This document shows, in pieces, positions 41,284 to 50,579 of a DNA stretch of 64,000 nt (its first letter is position 1; every line of letters starts with the position of its first letter). Under the pieces are notes generated by a model. The model made no database searches. It worked only from the letters and a program-made list of their open reading frames with translations, and was not told where the DNA came from. The position numbers and the translations under genes were made by a program. Source of the stretch: Actinomyces naeslundii (lineage in GTDB: Bacteria > Actinomycetota > Actinomycetes > Actinomycetales > Actinomycetaceae); the NCBI RefSeq assembly GCF_001956585.1, contig NZ_MSRR01000009.1:151599-215598 (forward strand). Reading direction: 5' to 3'.

Positions 41284-42108
41284 TCATGACACTGGGGCTC
41301 TGGCAACCATGGCCTCGGCTGCGACAGCGAGCGGATCCATGGGATCCTCGTCCAGCAGACGGGGGAGGTCGTCACCCGTTCCGGCCAGGAAGCCGTGCCT
41401 GATGACGCTGGCGATCGAGAGCATCAAGGGTAGGCGGAAGGCCGGCATCCCACCCCCGGCGAGCAGCTGCCGGTAGTCGCCCAGGCTAATGTCCCTCACC
41501 TCCCAGCCCAGGCGGCCTGCGACGTCGGCGACGGACACCGTACGGCTTCCCACCAGCTCGTATACCCTCCCCTCGTGCCCGCCCGGGTCGCTGAGAACCG
41601 AGGCAGCCGCGCGGGCCAGGTCTCGTCGCGCCACTGCGGCGACGGCTCCGTCTCCCAGCGGGGACACGATTCTCAGCGCTTCCCCTTGCTTCTCCCACGA
41701 CAGTGGGGCCGCGAGAATCTCGGCGTAGACGCCGTTGCGCAGAATGGTCCATGTCATATCGCTAGCCATGATGATTCGCTCGGTGACTCGGTGCGGCAGC
41801 GCCATCGATAGGTGGTCGCCCGCGCCAGTGAGGCTCGTGTAGACGAGGTGAGAGACGCCATCGCGCTCCGCGACCTCAACAGCGGCGCGGTTGAAGGCGA
41901 TCTGCCGATCGTCCTCCTGCGCCCCGGCGGATACCAGCAGCAGGGTGTCGACGCCGTTGAAGTCCAGGCTGTCCGGGGCGCTGAAGTCGACATGCCGTTG
42001 CCCCGCCGACGGCGTGCGGCTGCCGCCCACCGCCGGAATGCCGCGAGCGCGCAGCTCCGCCAGGACGGCTGAGGACAACCGTCCGCTCGCACCGGTCACC
42101 ATGATCAT
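41284..42108 (-). CDS. NAD(P)-binding NmrA/QorB-like oxidoreductase
   Basis: A 274-residue atypical short-chain dehydrogenase with the N-terminal dinucleotide motif VTGASGRLSSAV (4-15). Segments HLVYTSLTGAGD and RVTERIIMASDMTWTILRNGVYAE are typical of the QorB/NmrA group, quinone reductases or redox sensors. AAGGAG 9 nt upstream supports the ATG at 42108. It is divergent from an HxlR regulator, the usual pairing for quinone/electrophile-responsive reductases. Confidence 0.87.
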   Translation of the reverse strand: MIMVTGASGRLSSAVLAELRARGIPAVGGSRTPSAGQRHVDFSAPDSLDFNGVDTLLLVSAGAQEDDRQIAFNRAAVEVAERDGVSHLVYTSLTGAGDHLSMALPHRVTERIIMASDMTWTILRNGVYAEILAAPLSWEKQGEALRIVSPLGDGAVAAVARRDLARAAASVLSDPGGHEGRVYELVGSRTVSVADVAGRLGWEVRDISLGDYRQLLAGGGMPAFRLPLMLSIASVIRHGFLAGTGDDLPRLLDEDPMDPLAVAAEAMVARAPVS

Positions 42109-42219
42109 GAGTAGGCTCCTTCAGACTCAACCGCGCTCCGGCGGCCGGCTCCCGCAGCCAGCGGGCCTTTTGCGCATGAGCCTGAGGCATCGTGCACGCA
42201 CCCACAAGGAGGCAGTTTC

Positions 42220-42651
42220 TTGTCACCGACACACAGCGATGTGACCACTGAAGATCCCGGTCCGGAGCCTCTGGAGCGCTGCACCCGGGCGCACCGCGAG
42301 GATCCTGGCGTCCGAGCGGTCCACGACCGGCTGGGAGACAAGTGGTCCCTGCTGGTCATCGTGGAGCTGACGCGCGGTCCACTGCGCTTCCGGCAGCTGC
42401 AGCACGCCGTCGGCGGGGTTTCCCAGCGCATGCTCACCTTGACCGTGCGCCGGCTCGAACGTGACGGACTGGTGCGCCGCACGGTCTACCCCACGGTTCC
42501 CGCCCAGGTCGACTACCGGCTCACCGAGATGGGGGCGAGTCTGACGCATCTGCTGAGAGCCCTCGCCGACTGGTCGCTGGCGCACCGGGAGGACATCGCC
42601 CACGCTCAGGCCGATTACGACCGTGCCCACCCGGGCAGACCCGTGCGTTAG
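42220..42651 (+). CDS. HxlR-family transcriptional regulator
   Basis: A 143-residue winged-helix protein: LGDKWSLLVIVELTRGPLRFRQLQHAVGGVSQRMLTLTVRRLERDGLVRR is the HxlR DNA-binding domain. A Cys at residue 21 (LERCTRAHRED), at the N-terminal side of the domain, matches the redox-sensing Cys of QorR/HypR-type HxlR proteins. The start is a TTG with AAGGAGG 7 nt upstream. It probably represses the divergent NmrA/QorB-like gene and responds to quinones or other electrophiles. Confidence 0.9.
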   Translation: MSPTHSDVTTEDPGPEPLERCTRAHREDPGVRAVHDRLGDKWSLLVIVELTRGPLRFRQLQHAVGGVSQRMLTLTVRRLERDGLVRRTVYPTVPAQVDYRLTEMGASLTHLLRALADWSLAHREDIAHAQADYDRAHPGRPVR

Positions 42652-42965
42652 ATCGTGGCGCGAGCTTCCCGCGCGAGCGGGCTCAGCGGCCTCCCCCTAG
42701 GGAGGAACCGGACTCGGCGCCGTCGTCCGAAGGGCGGAGGGGCGGCTCCCACAAATCGTTCCAAAGACGCTCCCGCCCACTCGACGCCGCCTCCTAACCT
42801 GATCGCATAAGCGCAAGGCGGCAAAGGCGGCATCTGCCGGCTCCGGACCTATGATGAGCGCCGGCTCGTCGACACCCACCACCTCGCGCCATGCCGGGAA
42901 GAGTCCGCCTCCCCCGCGTCCAAGAAAAACCCAACGCCCCTGCACCACGAGAGGAACCCACCCCT
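42652..42965 (+). other. Non-coding gap before the YdcF gene
   Basis: Contains a short hairpin CCCGC-gcga-GCGGG just after the HxlR stop (42668-42681) and a CCTCCC...GGGAGG palindrome at about 42690-42705. Neither has a T-run. Otherwise no gene or clear promoter is seen. Confidence 0.45.
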
Positions 42966-44033
42966 ATGAGCACCCCCTGGTTCCTCTTCACCCCGCTGGT
43001 CGATATCGCCGCCCTGGCGCTGTGGTGGGGGCTCCTCAAGCTCTCACGGCGCCGCGACAATCGCCGGCTGCGCAACGGAATCCTGTTCCTGCTCCTGGCC
43101 GGCTCCACGGTAAGAGCACTGCTCCATCTCGCCTCCCTCATCCCCGCCCTCAAGATCCCAGTAGGACTGGGCGGCGTCGCCTTCTTCCTGCTCATCGCCC
43201 TCATGCCGTTCCTGCTTATGTTCAACGGCGTCGTCCTCATCCGCCGCGAGGGGCGACGCCTGAGCAACCTGCTGTGCCTGGCGGCCGGCCTGGGACTCAT
43301 CGCCACGCCGGTGGCCGCTCTCGCCCTGGTGGCCACCGTCAACCCGTGGGCCCTCTTGCTCGCCGCACTCATGTTCTGCGCCTGCGCCTACCTGGGCGTC
43401 TTCCTCCTCATCTTCTTAGGCCAGACGGTGGTGCAGCGGATCTGGGGCGGGCGTCGGGCCATGCCGCACCCCGACGTCGTCGTGGTCCATGGCGCCGGGC
43501 TCATCAACGGGAAGGTCGGGCCGCTGCTGGGCTCACGGATCAAGGGAGGCATCGATGCCTGGCGCGATGAGGACGCCCTGCGCCCCGGAGTTCCGCTGCT
43601 GGTCATGAGCGGTGGGCAGGGTCCCGACGAGCCGGTCAGCGAGGCGCGCGCCATGGCCGACTACGCGATCGCCCGCGGCGTCCCGTCCGAGCGGATCCTC
43701 CTGGAGGACCGTTCGACGACGACCCGCACGAATATCGCCTGCACCCGTGACCTCCTGGCCAAGCGAGGCATGGTCGACCCGCAGGTACTGCTGGTGACGA
43801 GCTCCTTCCACGCGGTGCGCACCGCGATCCTCGCCTCCGACATGGGGGTGCCGTGGGCGGTGGCGCCAGCGCGCACGGCCTGGTTCTACATCGTCAACGC
43901 CTGGCTGCGCGAGTACGTCGCCGTCCTGACCTACCGGCGCCGCCCCGCCCTGGCCTGCGCCGCCGTCGCCGGTGTCTTCGCCGTGCTGTACGCGCTGCTG
44001 GCCCTCGGCGCCCAGACGGGGCTCATCGGCTGA
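42966..44033 (+). CDS. YdcF/DUF218 family membrane protein
   Basis: A 355-residue protein. About four to five transmembrane helices in the first 155 residues are followed by a DUF218 domain. Its motifs are DVVVVHGAGLINGKVGPLLGSRI, LLVMSGGQGPDEPVSEARAMADYA, LEDRSTTTRTNIACTRDLL and LLVTSSFHAVRTAILA. DUF218 proteins (YdcF, SanA, ElyC) act at the cell envelope and some bind nucleotides or polyprenyl-linked precursors; the precise activity is unknown. A last hydrophobic segment closes the protein. GAGGAA 9 nt upstream supports this ATG. Confidence 0.88.
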   Translation: MSTPWFLFTPLVDIAALALWWGLLKLSRRRDNRRLRNGILFLLLAGSTVRALLHLASLIPALKIPVGLGGVAFFLLIALMPFLLMFNGVVLIRREGRRLSNLLCLAAGLGLIATPVAALALVATVNPWALLLAALMFCACAYLGVFLLIFLGQTVVQRIWGGRRAMPHPDVVVVHGAGLINGKVGPLLGSRIKGGIDAWRDEDALRPGVPLLVMSGGQGPDEPVSEARAMADYAIARGVPSERILLEDRSTTTRTNIACTRDLLAKRGMVDPQVLLVTSSFHAVRTAILASDMGVPWAVAPARTAWFYIVNAWLREYVAVLTYRRRPALACAAVAGVFAVLYALLALGAQTGLIG

Positions 44034-44072
44034 GTGGAGCCGCATCCCGTAGCATCCTTCGGCCACACATTT

Positions 44073-44116
44073 CAGAACAAATGTTCTTGACTGATCGTTC
44101 CAGAACATCTATTCTG
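44073..44116 (+). promoter_or_regulatory. Leaderless promoter with two operators for the short TetR gene
   Basis: -35 TTGACT (44087-44092), a 17-nt spacer and -10 TATTCT (44110-44115) place transcription start at about the A of the ATG at 44122, so the mRNA is probably leaderless. AGAACA-AA-TGTTCT (44074-44087) is a perfect palindrome touching the -35. CAGAA-N6-TTCTG (44101-44116) overlaps the -10. Both share AGAACA/TTCT half-sites, so autorepression by the TetR protein is a strong inference. Confidence 0.7.
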
Positions 44117-44121
44117 AATTC

Positions 44122-44556
44122 ATGGGACGACGACGAACCTTCATCGAGAACGAGGCCATCGACTCTGCCACGGCGGTCTTCGCCGAGCATGGCTTCGCCG
44201 GCACCTCCGTGGACGACCTGGTGCGGGCCACCGGCGTCAGCCGCGCCAGCCTCTACGGGGTCTTCGGCTCCAAGGACGGACTCTTCCAGCGCTGCCTCAC
44301 CAACACGCTGACCGCTCTGATCCCCGGGGCCACCCGGAGCGAATCCGCCGACGCCGCAGGGGCGAGCCGTGACGAGCTCGACCTGGTCCTTGTGGCGCTC
44401 ATGGAGCTCGCCCCCTGGGACCCGGCAGTGCGCGACGCCCTCGTCACCACCCTGCACCAGGCGGGCGTCACCGCCGAGGCGCTCGGCCGACGCCTGCTGG
44501 AGCGAGCCGGCGCTACGGCGTCGGACTCAACAGCACCAGTCTCGCCGCCGGCATAG
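44122..44556 (+). CDS. Short TetR-family transcriptional regulator
   Basis: A 144-residue protein. The N-terminal helix-turn-helix is complete (AIDSATAVFAEHGFAGTSVDDLVRATGVSRASLYGVFGSKDGLFQRCL, about 11-60). The C-terminal ligand domain is only about 80 residues, against the usual 130-150 of TetR proteins, and ends in a Ser/Ala/Pro tail. It may be naturally short or C-terminally truncated. Two palindromes in its own promoter suggest autoregulation. The next gene is 73 nt downstream on the same strand. Confidence 0.85.
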   Translation: MGRRRTFIENEAIDSATAVFAEHGFAGTSVDDLVRATGVSRASLYGVFGSKDGLFQRCLTNTLTALIPGATRSESADAAGASRDELDLVLVALMELAPWDPAVRDALVTTLHQAGVTAEALGRRLLERAGATASDSTAPVSPPA

Positions 44557-44629
44557 CCTGCACCGGCCCCGCCAGCATCAGCCAGAAGCACACCTCCCAG
44601 CCGACCTGCCCACGAAAGGAACAGACATC

Positions 44630-44995
44630 ATGAGCCGCAACACCGTTACCATCACCGATACCTCCCTGAGCGTCGAGCCGCACGGGCTGGACAAGATCTG
44701 GTCCTTCACCTCCCGGCTGGAGTTCCCGCTCGCGCACGTGCGCGGCGCCACGCACGACCCCGGACTGCGCCACGAGCCCAAGGGGTGGCGCGGGCCCGGG
44801 CTGCAGACGGGCGGTAAGCTCTCCGGAACCTTCCACGCCAACGGAACAGCGCAGTTCTGGAACATCTCCGGCTACGAGAACACGCTGGTCATCACCTTGG
44901 AGGACGAGCGCTTCACGCACCTCTACCTCACGGTCGACGATCCCGCCGGCCTGGCCGCGGAGATCAACGCCGCCATCCGCCCCTCCCAGGCGTGA
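44630..44995 (+). CDS. Small protein, possible bacterial PH-like fold
   Basis: A 121-residue soluble protein, rich in beta-strand-like sequence (TVTITDTSLSVEPHGLDKIWSFTSRLEFPLAHVRGATHD). It ends in a helix (PAGLAAEINAAIRP), which resembles the layout of small bacterial PH-domain proteins; no motif fixes its function. AAAGGAA about 9 nt upstream supports the ATG. It follows the TetR gene and may be controlled by it. Confidence 0.7.
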   Translation: MSRNTVTITDTSLSVEPHGLDKIWSFTSRLEFPLAHVRGATHDPGLRHEPKGWRGPGLQTGGKLSGTFHANGTAQFWNISGYENTLVITLEDERFTHLYLTVDDPAGLAAEINAAIRPSQA

Positions 44996-45161
44996 GCCGC
45001 TGCGTCGTCCGGCTGGGCGGTCGGCGCCACGCGGGCGGCCACTGGCTGCACAGTCGGCGCAGGTGCGGCATGATCAGGGCAAAGTGGCGCCGACACCGTC
45101 AGCCCGCCACCAGCACCCAGGCACCTACGCACGTCGCCCGACCGGGGCACAAGGAGGACTC

Positions 45162-45479
45162 ATGAGCGCACAGGACCCCGTCGAGATCGACCAGACCACC
45201 GACTTCATGTGGAAGGCGACCGCGGCTGTGGCCACGCTCGCCTCCGGGTTCGTGGCCGAGAAGGTCGTGGCCCTCGGCTGGCGGGCGATCTCCGGTCGGC
45301 CCGCCCCCCGTGAGGAGGACCAGCTCCTCAACTACAAGCTGGCCGAGATCGTCACCTTCGCCATCATCTCCGGGGCCACTGTCACCCTGGTGCGTGAGCT
45401 CGGGCTGCGCCAGGCCGCCAAGTGGTACAGCGCCCGCCGCCCCGACTCCCCGTACGCGCTGCGCGCCATCGGCAACTGA
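45162..45479 (+). CDS. DUF4235 small membrane protein
   Basis: A 105-residue protein with two likely helices: FMWKATAAVATLASGFVAEKVVALGWR and AEIVTFAIISGATVTLVREL. These match the DUF4235 family of actinobacterial integral membrane proteins of unknown function. AAGGAGG 5 nt before the ATG is a near-perfect ribosome-binding site. A strong terminator follows 16 nt after the stop, so this is the end of a transcription unit. Confidence 0.85.
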   Translation: MSAQDPVEIDQTTDFMWKATAAVATLASGFVAEKVVALGWRAISGRPAPREEDQLLNYKLAEIVTFAIISGATVTLVRELGLRQAAKWYSARRPDSPYALRAIGN

Positions 45480-45494
45480 GAACCATTCCTTCAA

Positions 45495-45536
45495 GGTGTG
45501 CCGGCCCCATTCCAGGGTCGGCACACCCCTATTTTT
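45495..45536 (+). terminator. Rho-independent terminator after the DUF4235 gene
   Basis: A 13-bp stem, GGTGTGCCGGCCC / GGGTCGGCACACC with one G-T pair and a 7-nt loop, followed after CCTA by TTTTT. It is the clearest factor-independent terminator in the window. Confidence 0.88.
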
Positions 45537-45718
45537 CGGCTCGCTCGTCGCCGGCTCTAGCGTCCCGACCCTTCCCTCAACCACGGCTCCTCACCGACCC
45601 ACGGGTAGGCTGACGGGAGCGCCAACGGTGTGCCGCGCAGGCGACCCTCCGGGGCGCCGTCGGCCCACCTCCCAGCGCTTCCGCCTTGACCTTCGGAAAC
45701 CTGAGGAAACCCGCCCCG

Positions 45719-48172
45719 ATGAGTGCCGTGCAGATCGCCTGTGTCGTCATCGTCGTGATCGCCACGACGATCGGTATCGCAGTTTTCGCACGCGCCTGTT
45801 TCACTATTGCCGCCCGCATGGCCGTGGGCCGCGCGACCGCACCGGAGCGCCTGCGCCCGGTCGGCCGGCGCCTGACGCTCACGCTGGGAGCGCTCGTGGG
45901 CCACACCGCCTTCAAGGGCCGCCCCTTCATCAAGGCCGCCCACTGGCTGGTCATGGTCTCCTTCCCACTGCTGTTCCTCACGCTCGTGGCCGGCTACGGA
46001 CAGGTCCTGGGCGGACCCAGCTTTGCGCTGCCGCTCATCGGGCACGCCGCCTGGTGGGCCTGGGTCGTCGAGCTCATCGCCTGGCTGTCCACGGCTGGGA
46101 TCGTGGGCCTGACGATCCTGCGCTGGCGCCTGACCCGGGCCGGCCGGGCCGCCCCGCCCTACGCCCCGGACTCCGACGGCGGCAAGCGTCCGCGCACCTC
46201 GCGCTTCGCCGGGTCGACGTCGGCCCAGGCGAAGTTCGTCGAGGCCACGATCATCGGGGTAGTTGCCTGCGTGCTGGCCCTGCGGATGCTCGAGCACGCC
46301 CACCTGGCCGCCTCCCCCGACCCGGCCGAGCGCGCCCTGGCCTCCTGGACGCACTTCCCGCTGACGGCCTGGACCGGCAGCCTGCTCAGCCCCTTGGGCA
46401 CCAGTGCCCTGGGCAACGCGATCCTCATTGTCGCCACCATCAAGGTGGTGCTGTCGATGACCTGGTTCGTCGTCGTGGGCCTCCAGCCCTCGATGGGCGT
46501 GGCCTGGCACCGGTTCCTGGCGATCCTCAACGTCTACGCGCGCCGCGAGGTGGATGGCTCCAAGGCCTTGGGCCCGCTCCAGCCACTCATGATCGGCGAC
46601 GAGCCCCTGACCGAGGCCACCATGGACACGCTGGAGGAGGCCATGGAGGCCGCCGACTCCGGCGAGGGCCCCGAGGTCAAGCTGGGCGTGGGCCGCATCG
46701 AGGACTTCACTTGGAAGGGCCTGCTGGACTTCTCCACCTGCACCGAGTGCGGCCGCTGCCAGGACCTGTGCCCGGCGTGGAACACCGGCAAGCCCCTGTC
46801 CCCCAAGCTGTTCGTCATGGCGCTGCGTGACCACCACGCCGCGGCCGCCCCCTACCTGCGGGCTGCCGGCGCCCTGGGCGTTGAGCCCGATGACGTCACC
46901 GAGGAGATGGTGGCCTCTCGCCCCGCCTCTGGGGGGATGGTCGGCAAGGCCCTGGGCATGCACGACGGGCTGGCGCGCGAGACGAACCTGGGTCTGGAGC
47001 CGGGCACCGCCCACACCGGCGACGTGCTCGGCGCCCTGCTGGAGGCTAAGGCCGCCCCCACCGAGACGGGCGTGGCCACGCGGCCGGCGCCCCTTGCCGG
47101 GGAGGTCATCCCCGCTGATGTCCTGTGGGCCTGCACCACCTGCGGGGCCTGCGTGGACCAGTGCCCGGTGGACATCGAGCACGTGGACCACGTCGTCGAC
47201 GTGCGCCGCCAGCAGGTGCTCATGGAGTCGGCCTTCCCCAAGGAACTCGGCGGCATGTTCCGCAAGATGGAGTCCAAGGGGAACCCGTGGGGCCTGCCGG
47301 CGCGCAAGCGCATGGACTGGGCCAAGAACCTGGACTTCGAGGTGCCGGTCATCGGCGACGACGTCGACAGCGCCGCGGACGTCGACTACCTGTTCTGGGT
47401 GGGCTGCGCCGGCGCCTACGAGGACCGGGCCAAGAAGACGACGCGGGCTGTGGCCGAGCTGCTGCACACCGCGGGGGTGAGCTTCGCGGTCCTCGGCGAC
47501 GCCGAGACCTGCACCGGTGACCCGGCCCGGCGCGCCGGCAACGAGATCCTCTACCAGATGCTCGCCGCGCAGAACGTGGAGACGCTGAGCGAGGTCGGGG
47601 CGCAGAGGATCGTGGTGACCTGCGCGCACTGCTTCAACACGATCTCTCGGGAGTACCCGCAGATCGGGGGTCGCTACGAGGTCCTCCACTACACCCAGCT
47701 GCTCAACCGCCTCGTGCGCGAGGGCCGGCTGCGCCCCCTGCCTCCGCAAGCCGAGCCCCCGGTGGAGTCGTCGAGCCAGGAGACAGCCGACAAGGCGGCG
47801 AGCGCGCCGAGCGTCCCGACGGTCACCTACCACGACGCCTGCTACCTGGGCCGCCACAACCAGGTCTACTCCCCGCCGCGCGAGCTGCTGGAGGCAACCG
47901 GCGCGAGCACGGTGGAGATGCCGCGCAGCCGCGAGCGGGGCTTCTGCTGCGGGGGCGGCGGGGCGCGCGCCTTCATGGAGGAGACGATCGGGACGCGGAT
48001 CGCCGTGGAGCGCTCGCGCGAGGCCATCGGCACCGGCGCACAGGTCATCGCCACCGCCTGCCCCTTCTGCACCACGATGCTCTCCGACGGCGTCGCCTCC
48101 GAGGGCGCGGACGTGCGGGTCACCGACGTCGCCACCCTCATGCTGGAGGCCGTGCGCCGCGGCGGGGAGTAG
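45719..48172 (+). CDS. Membrane (Fe-S)-binding oxidoreductase, heterodisulfide reductase-like
   Basis: An 817-residue protein. The N-terminal membrane domain has about five helices (to about residue 270, NarI-like). A double [4Fe-4S] ferredoxin module follows: CTECGRCQDLCP at about 340 and CTTCGACVDQCP at about 471. The C-terminal half has two cysteine-rich CCG-type regions (VGCAGAYEDRAK, VTCAHCFN; HDACYLGRHNQVY, CCGGGGARAFMEE) as in HdrB/GlpC/LldE subunits. It probably moves electrons between the quinone pool and a soluble partner; the substrate is unknown. Such proteins are widespread in actinobacteria. The start at 45719 gives MSAVQIACVVIVVIA, the first helix. Confidence 0.88.
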   Translation: MSAVQIACVVIVVIATTIGIAVFARACFTIAARMAVGRATAPERLRPVGRRLTLTLGALVGHTAFKGRPFIKAAHWLVMVSFPLLFLTLVAGYGQVLGGPSFALPLIGHAAWWAWVVELIAWLSTAGIVGLTILRWRLTRAGRAAPPYAPDSDGGKRPRTSRFAGSTSAQAKFVEATIIGVVACVLALRMLEHAHLAASPDPAERALASWTHFPLTAWTGSLLSPLGTSALGNAILIVATIKVVLSMTWFVVVGLQPSMGVAWHRFLAILNVYARREVDGSKALGPLQPLMIGDEPLTEATMDTLEEAMEAADSGEGPEVKLGVGRIEDFTWKGLLDFSTCTECGRCQDLCPAWNTGKPLSPKLFVMALRDHHAAAAPYLRAAGALGVEPDDVTEEMVASRPASGGMVGKALGMHDGLARETNLGLEPGTAHTGDVLGALLEAKAAPTETGVATRPAPLAGEVIPADVLWACTTCGACVDQCPVDIEHVDHVVDVRRQQVLMESAFPKELGGMFRKMESKGNPWGLPARKRMDWAKNLDFEVPVIGDDVDSAADVDYLFWVGCAGAYEDRAKKTTRAVAELLHTAGVSFAVLGDAETCTGDPARRAGNEILYQMLAAQNVETLSEVGAQRIVVTCAHCFNTISREYPQIGGRYEVLHYTQLLNRLVREGRLRPLPPQAEPPVESSSQETADKAASAPSVPTVTYHDACYLGRHNQVYSPPRELLEATGASTVEMPRSRERGFCCGGGGARAFMEETIGTRIAVERSREAIGTGAQVIATACPFCTTMLSDGVASEGADVRVTDVATLMLEAVRRGGE

Positions 48173-48204
48173 CTGGTCCCCACCCGTCCCGCTCTGTCGG
48201 GAGG

Positions 48205-49557
48205 TCAGCGCTTGCGCGCCCGCAGACCCTCCCAGTACTCCAGACGCTCACGGATACGGCGCTCGTGGCCGTTGGCGGTGGGCTCGTAGAGGGGCCGGCG
48301 CTCAACGCCGTCGGGCAGGTAGTCCGCGCCGGAGAAGCCGTCGGTCGTGTCCGGGTCGTACTCGTAGCCCTCGCCGTAGCCGAGCTCCTTCATGAGCCGG
48401 GTGGGGGCGTTGAGGATATGGGCCGGCGGCATGAGCGAGCCGGTCTCGCGCGCCAGGCGCGCCGCCCGGCCGTAGCCGCGGTAGACGGCGATCGACTTGG
48501 GTGCGGTGGCCAGGTAGACGACTGCCTGCGCGATGGCGAGCTCCCCCTCGGGCGAGCCCAGGCGTTCGTAGGCGTCCCAGGCCGCCAGCGTCATCTGGAG
48601 GGCGGCCGGGTCGGCCATACCGACGTCCTCGCTGGCGAAGCGCACCAGTCGGCGCACCACGTAGAGCGGGTCCTCGCCCCCGCCCAGCATCCGCGCCAGC
48701 CAGTACAGCGCGGCGTCCGGGTCGGAGCCGCGCATCGACTTGTGCAGGGCGGAGATGAGGTTGTAGTGCTCTTCGCGGGACTTGTCGTACAGGGGCGCCC
48801 GGGAGGAGACGACGGCGCGCAGGCCCTCGACGTCGAGCCGCTCCGGGTCGCCCGCTTCCTGCGCGGCGAGGACCTGCTCGACCATGCCCAGCAGGTAGCG
48901 GCCGTCGCCGTCGGCCATGGACAGCAGGGCGGTGCGGGCCTCCTCGGTCAGGGCGAGGGCGCGTCCGGTCAGGGACTCGGCGCGCGCCAGCAGCTCGGTC
49001 AGGGCGGCCTCGTCCAGGCGGCGCAGGACCATGACCTGGCAGCGCGACAGGAGAGCGCCATTGAGCTCAAAGCTCGGGTTCTCGGTGGTCGCGCCGACCA
49101 GGACGACCGTCCCGTCCTCGACGTAGGGCAGGAAGGAGTCCTGCTGGGCGCGGTTGAAGCGGTGGATCTCGTCGACGAACAGGAGCGTTCCCTGTCCGAT
49201 CTCGCGGCGGCGGGCCGCGGCGGCGAAGACCTTGCGCAGGTCGGCCACCCCGGAGAAGGTCGCCGAGACCTGCTCGAAGACCAGGCCGGTGCGGTCGGCC
49301 AGGAGCCGGGCGACCGTCGTCTTACCGCAGCCCGGCGGGCCCCACAGGATGATCGAGGACAGGCGGCCGGAGCCGACCATGCGACCCAGCGGGGCGTCAG
49401 TGGCGAGCAGCTGGTCCTGACCGACGACATCGTCGAGCGCCCGCGGGCGCAGCCGGTCGGCCAACGGGCGGGCCGGGTCGTCGACGAGGCCAGAGCCGTC
49501 AGGGCCGGCATCGTCGAACAACGAGGGCGAGTCAGGTTCGGGCGCGTAGCGAGCCAT
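48205..49557 (-). CDS. rarA: Replication-associated recombination protein A (RarA/MgsA)
   Basis: A 450-residue AAA+ ATPase with Walker A GPPGCGKTT (73-81), Walker B LLFVDEIHRFNRAQQD (about 125-140), sensor VGATTENPSFELN and the C-terminal MgsA domain (SDPDAALYWLARMLGGGEDPLYVVRRLVRFASEDVG). RarA acts at stalled replication forks as a clamp-loader-like tetramer. The start at 49557 is chosen because family similarity begins there (DSPSLFDDAG...RPRALDDVVGQ). A longer frame upstream runs antisense through the SPFH pseudogene. It converges closely on the Fe-S oxidoreductase. Confidence 0.93.
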   Translation of the reverse strand: MARYAPEPDSPSLFDDAGPDGSGLVDDPARPLADRLRPRALDDVVGQDQLLATDAPLGRMVGSGRLSSIILWGPPGCGKTTVARLLADRTGLVFEQVSATFSGVADLRKVFAAAARRREIGQGTLLFVDEIHRFNRAQQDSFLPYVEDGTVVLVGATTENPSFELNGALLSRCQVMVLRRLDEAALTELLARAESLTGRALALTEEARTALLSMADGDGRYLLGMVEQVLAAQEAGDPERLDVEGLRAVVSSRAPLYDKSREEHYNLISALHKSMRGSDPDAALYWLARMLGGGEDPLYVVRRLVRFASEDVGMADPAALQMTLAAWDAYERLGSPEGELAIAQAVVYLATAPKSIAVYRGYGRAARLARETGSLMPPAHILNAPTRLMKELGYGEGYEYDPDTTDGFSGADYLPDGVERRPLYEPTANGHERRIRERLEYWEGLRARKR

Positions 49558-49570
49558 GCCCCGAGCGTAG

Positions 49571-50576
49571 GACCTGACGGAGACATCAATATCCGGCCAC
49601 CCAGCTGTCCGCCCCACTCCCATTCCCACCGACGCACTGGACCAGTCCGCCAATACCCCCGGACACGCCTCCAGCCGGGTCGACATCACGGAGAAGCCGG
49701 CCCTGGCCGCGGGCTCCGGTCCCGCCCTCCTCGCTCTGCTCCTCATCCTGGCGTTCACCGCCACCTCCACGGCCCTCATCGTCCTCGGCCTCGTCGCCGC
49801 AGGGACCGATCGGCCGGGAGCCGTGCTGCGCATCGTCGCCAGGAGCGTCGAGCTCCTCATCGCCCTCCCCCTGTTCGACAGCTTCACCATCGTGGTTCCC
49901 GTGGAGACCAGCGTGCGCCAGTTCCTCGGCCGCTACATCGGCACCGTGCGCCGTACGGGCCTCGTGCTCGTCCCGCCACTGACCGCCGGCAGGAAGGTCT
50001 CCATCAAGGTCCACAACTTCGAGACCAACGAGCTCAAGGTCAACGACCTGGACGGCAACCCCGTCAACATCGCCGCCATCGTCGTGTGGCAGGTGGCCGA
50101 CACCGCCCGGGCCGTCTTCGCCGTCGAGGCCTACGAGGAGTTCATCAAGACCCAGGCCGAGTCCGCGCTGCGCCACGTGGCCACCACCCACCCCTACGAC
50201 GAGCCGGGCCCGGGCGAGACCTCGCTGCGCGGCGGCACGGACGTCGTCTCCACCGAGCTGGCAGCCGAGGTCGCGGCCCGGGTGGCGCTGGCCGGCCTGG
50301 AGATCGTCGAGGTGCGCATCTCCTCGTTGGCCTACGCCCGAGATCGCCCAGGCGATGCTCCAGCGCCAGCAGGCCGGCGCCGTCATCGCGGCCCGCGAGC
50401 AGATCGTCGAGGGTACCGTCACCATGGTCAATCAGGCCCTCAAGCGCCTCGAGGCGGACGACATCGTCACCATGGACGAGGAGCGCCGCGTCCAGATGGT
50501 CTCCAACCTCCTGGTGGTGCTCTGCTCCGACCAGCGCACCCAGCCCGTCGTCAACACCGGCTCCCTCTACGCTTGA
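49571..50576 (+). pseudogene. SPFH/band 7 domain protein, frameshifted and lacking a start codon
   Basis: Residues of an SPFH protein are readable in one frame from about 49620: a hydrophobic pair near LLALLLILAFTATSTALIVLGLVAA, then TSVRQFLGRYIGTVRRTGLVLVPPL and [27 protein letters not shown]. The frame breaks at about 50338, after SSLAYA. The match resumes in another frame as [22 protein letters not shown] and runs to TGSLYA at 50576. Restoring the usual YAPEIAQAM needs one base removed or two added. In addition, no ATG, GTG or TTG occurs in frame between the upstream stop (49568) and 49823, so the normal N-terminus also lacks a start. The gene is probably dead; an assembly error is possible. 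Confidence 0.8.
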
Positions 50577-50579
50577 GCC

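Noticed and set aside
49618..49822. ATT or CTG as a start codon for the SPFH gene
   Set aside because: No ribosome-binding site precedes the candidate codons and the later frameshift remains, so a pseudogene call is more economical.
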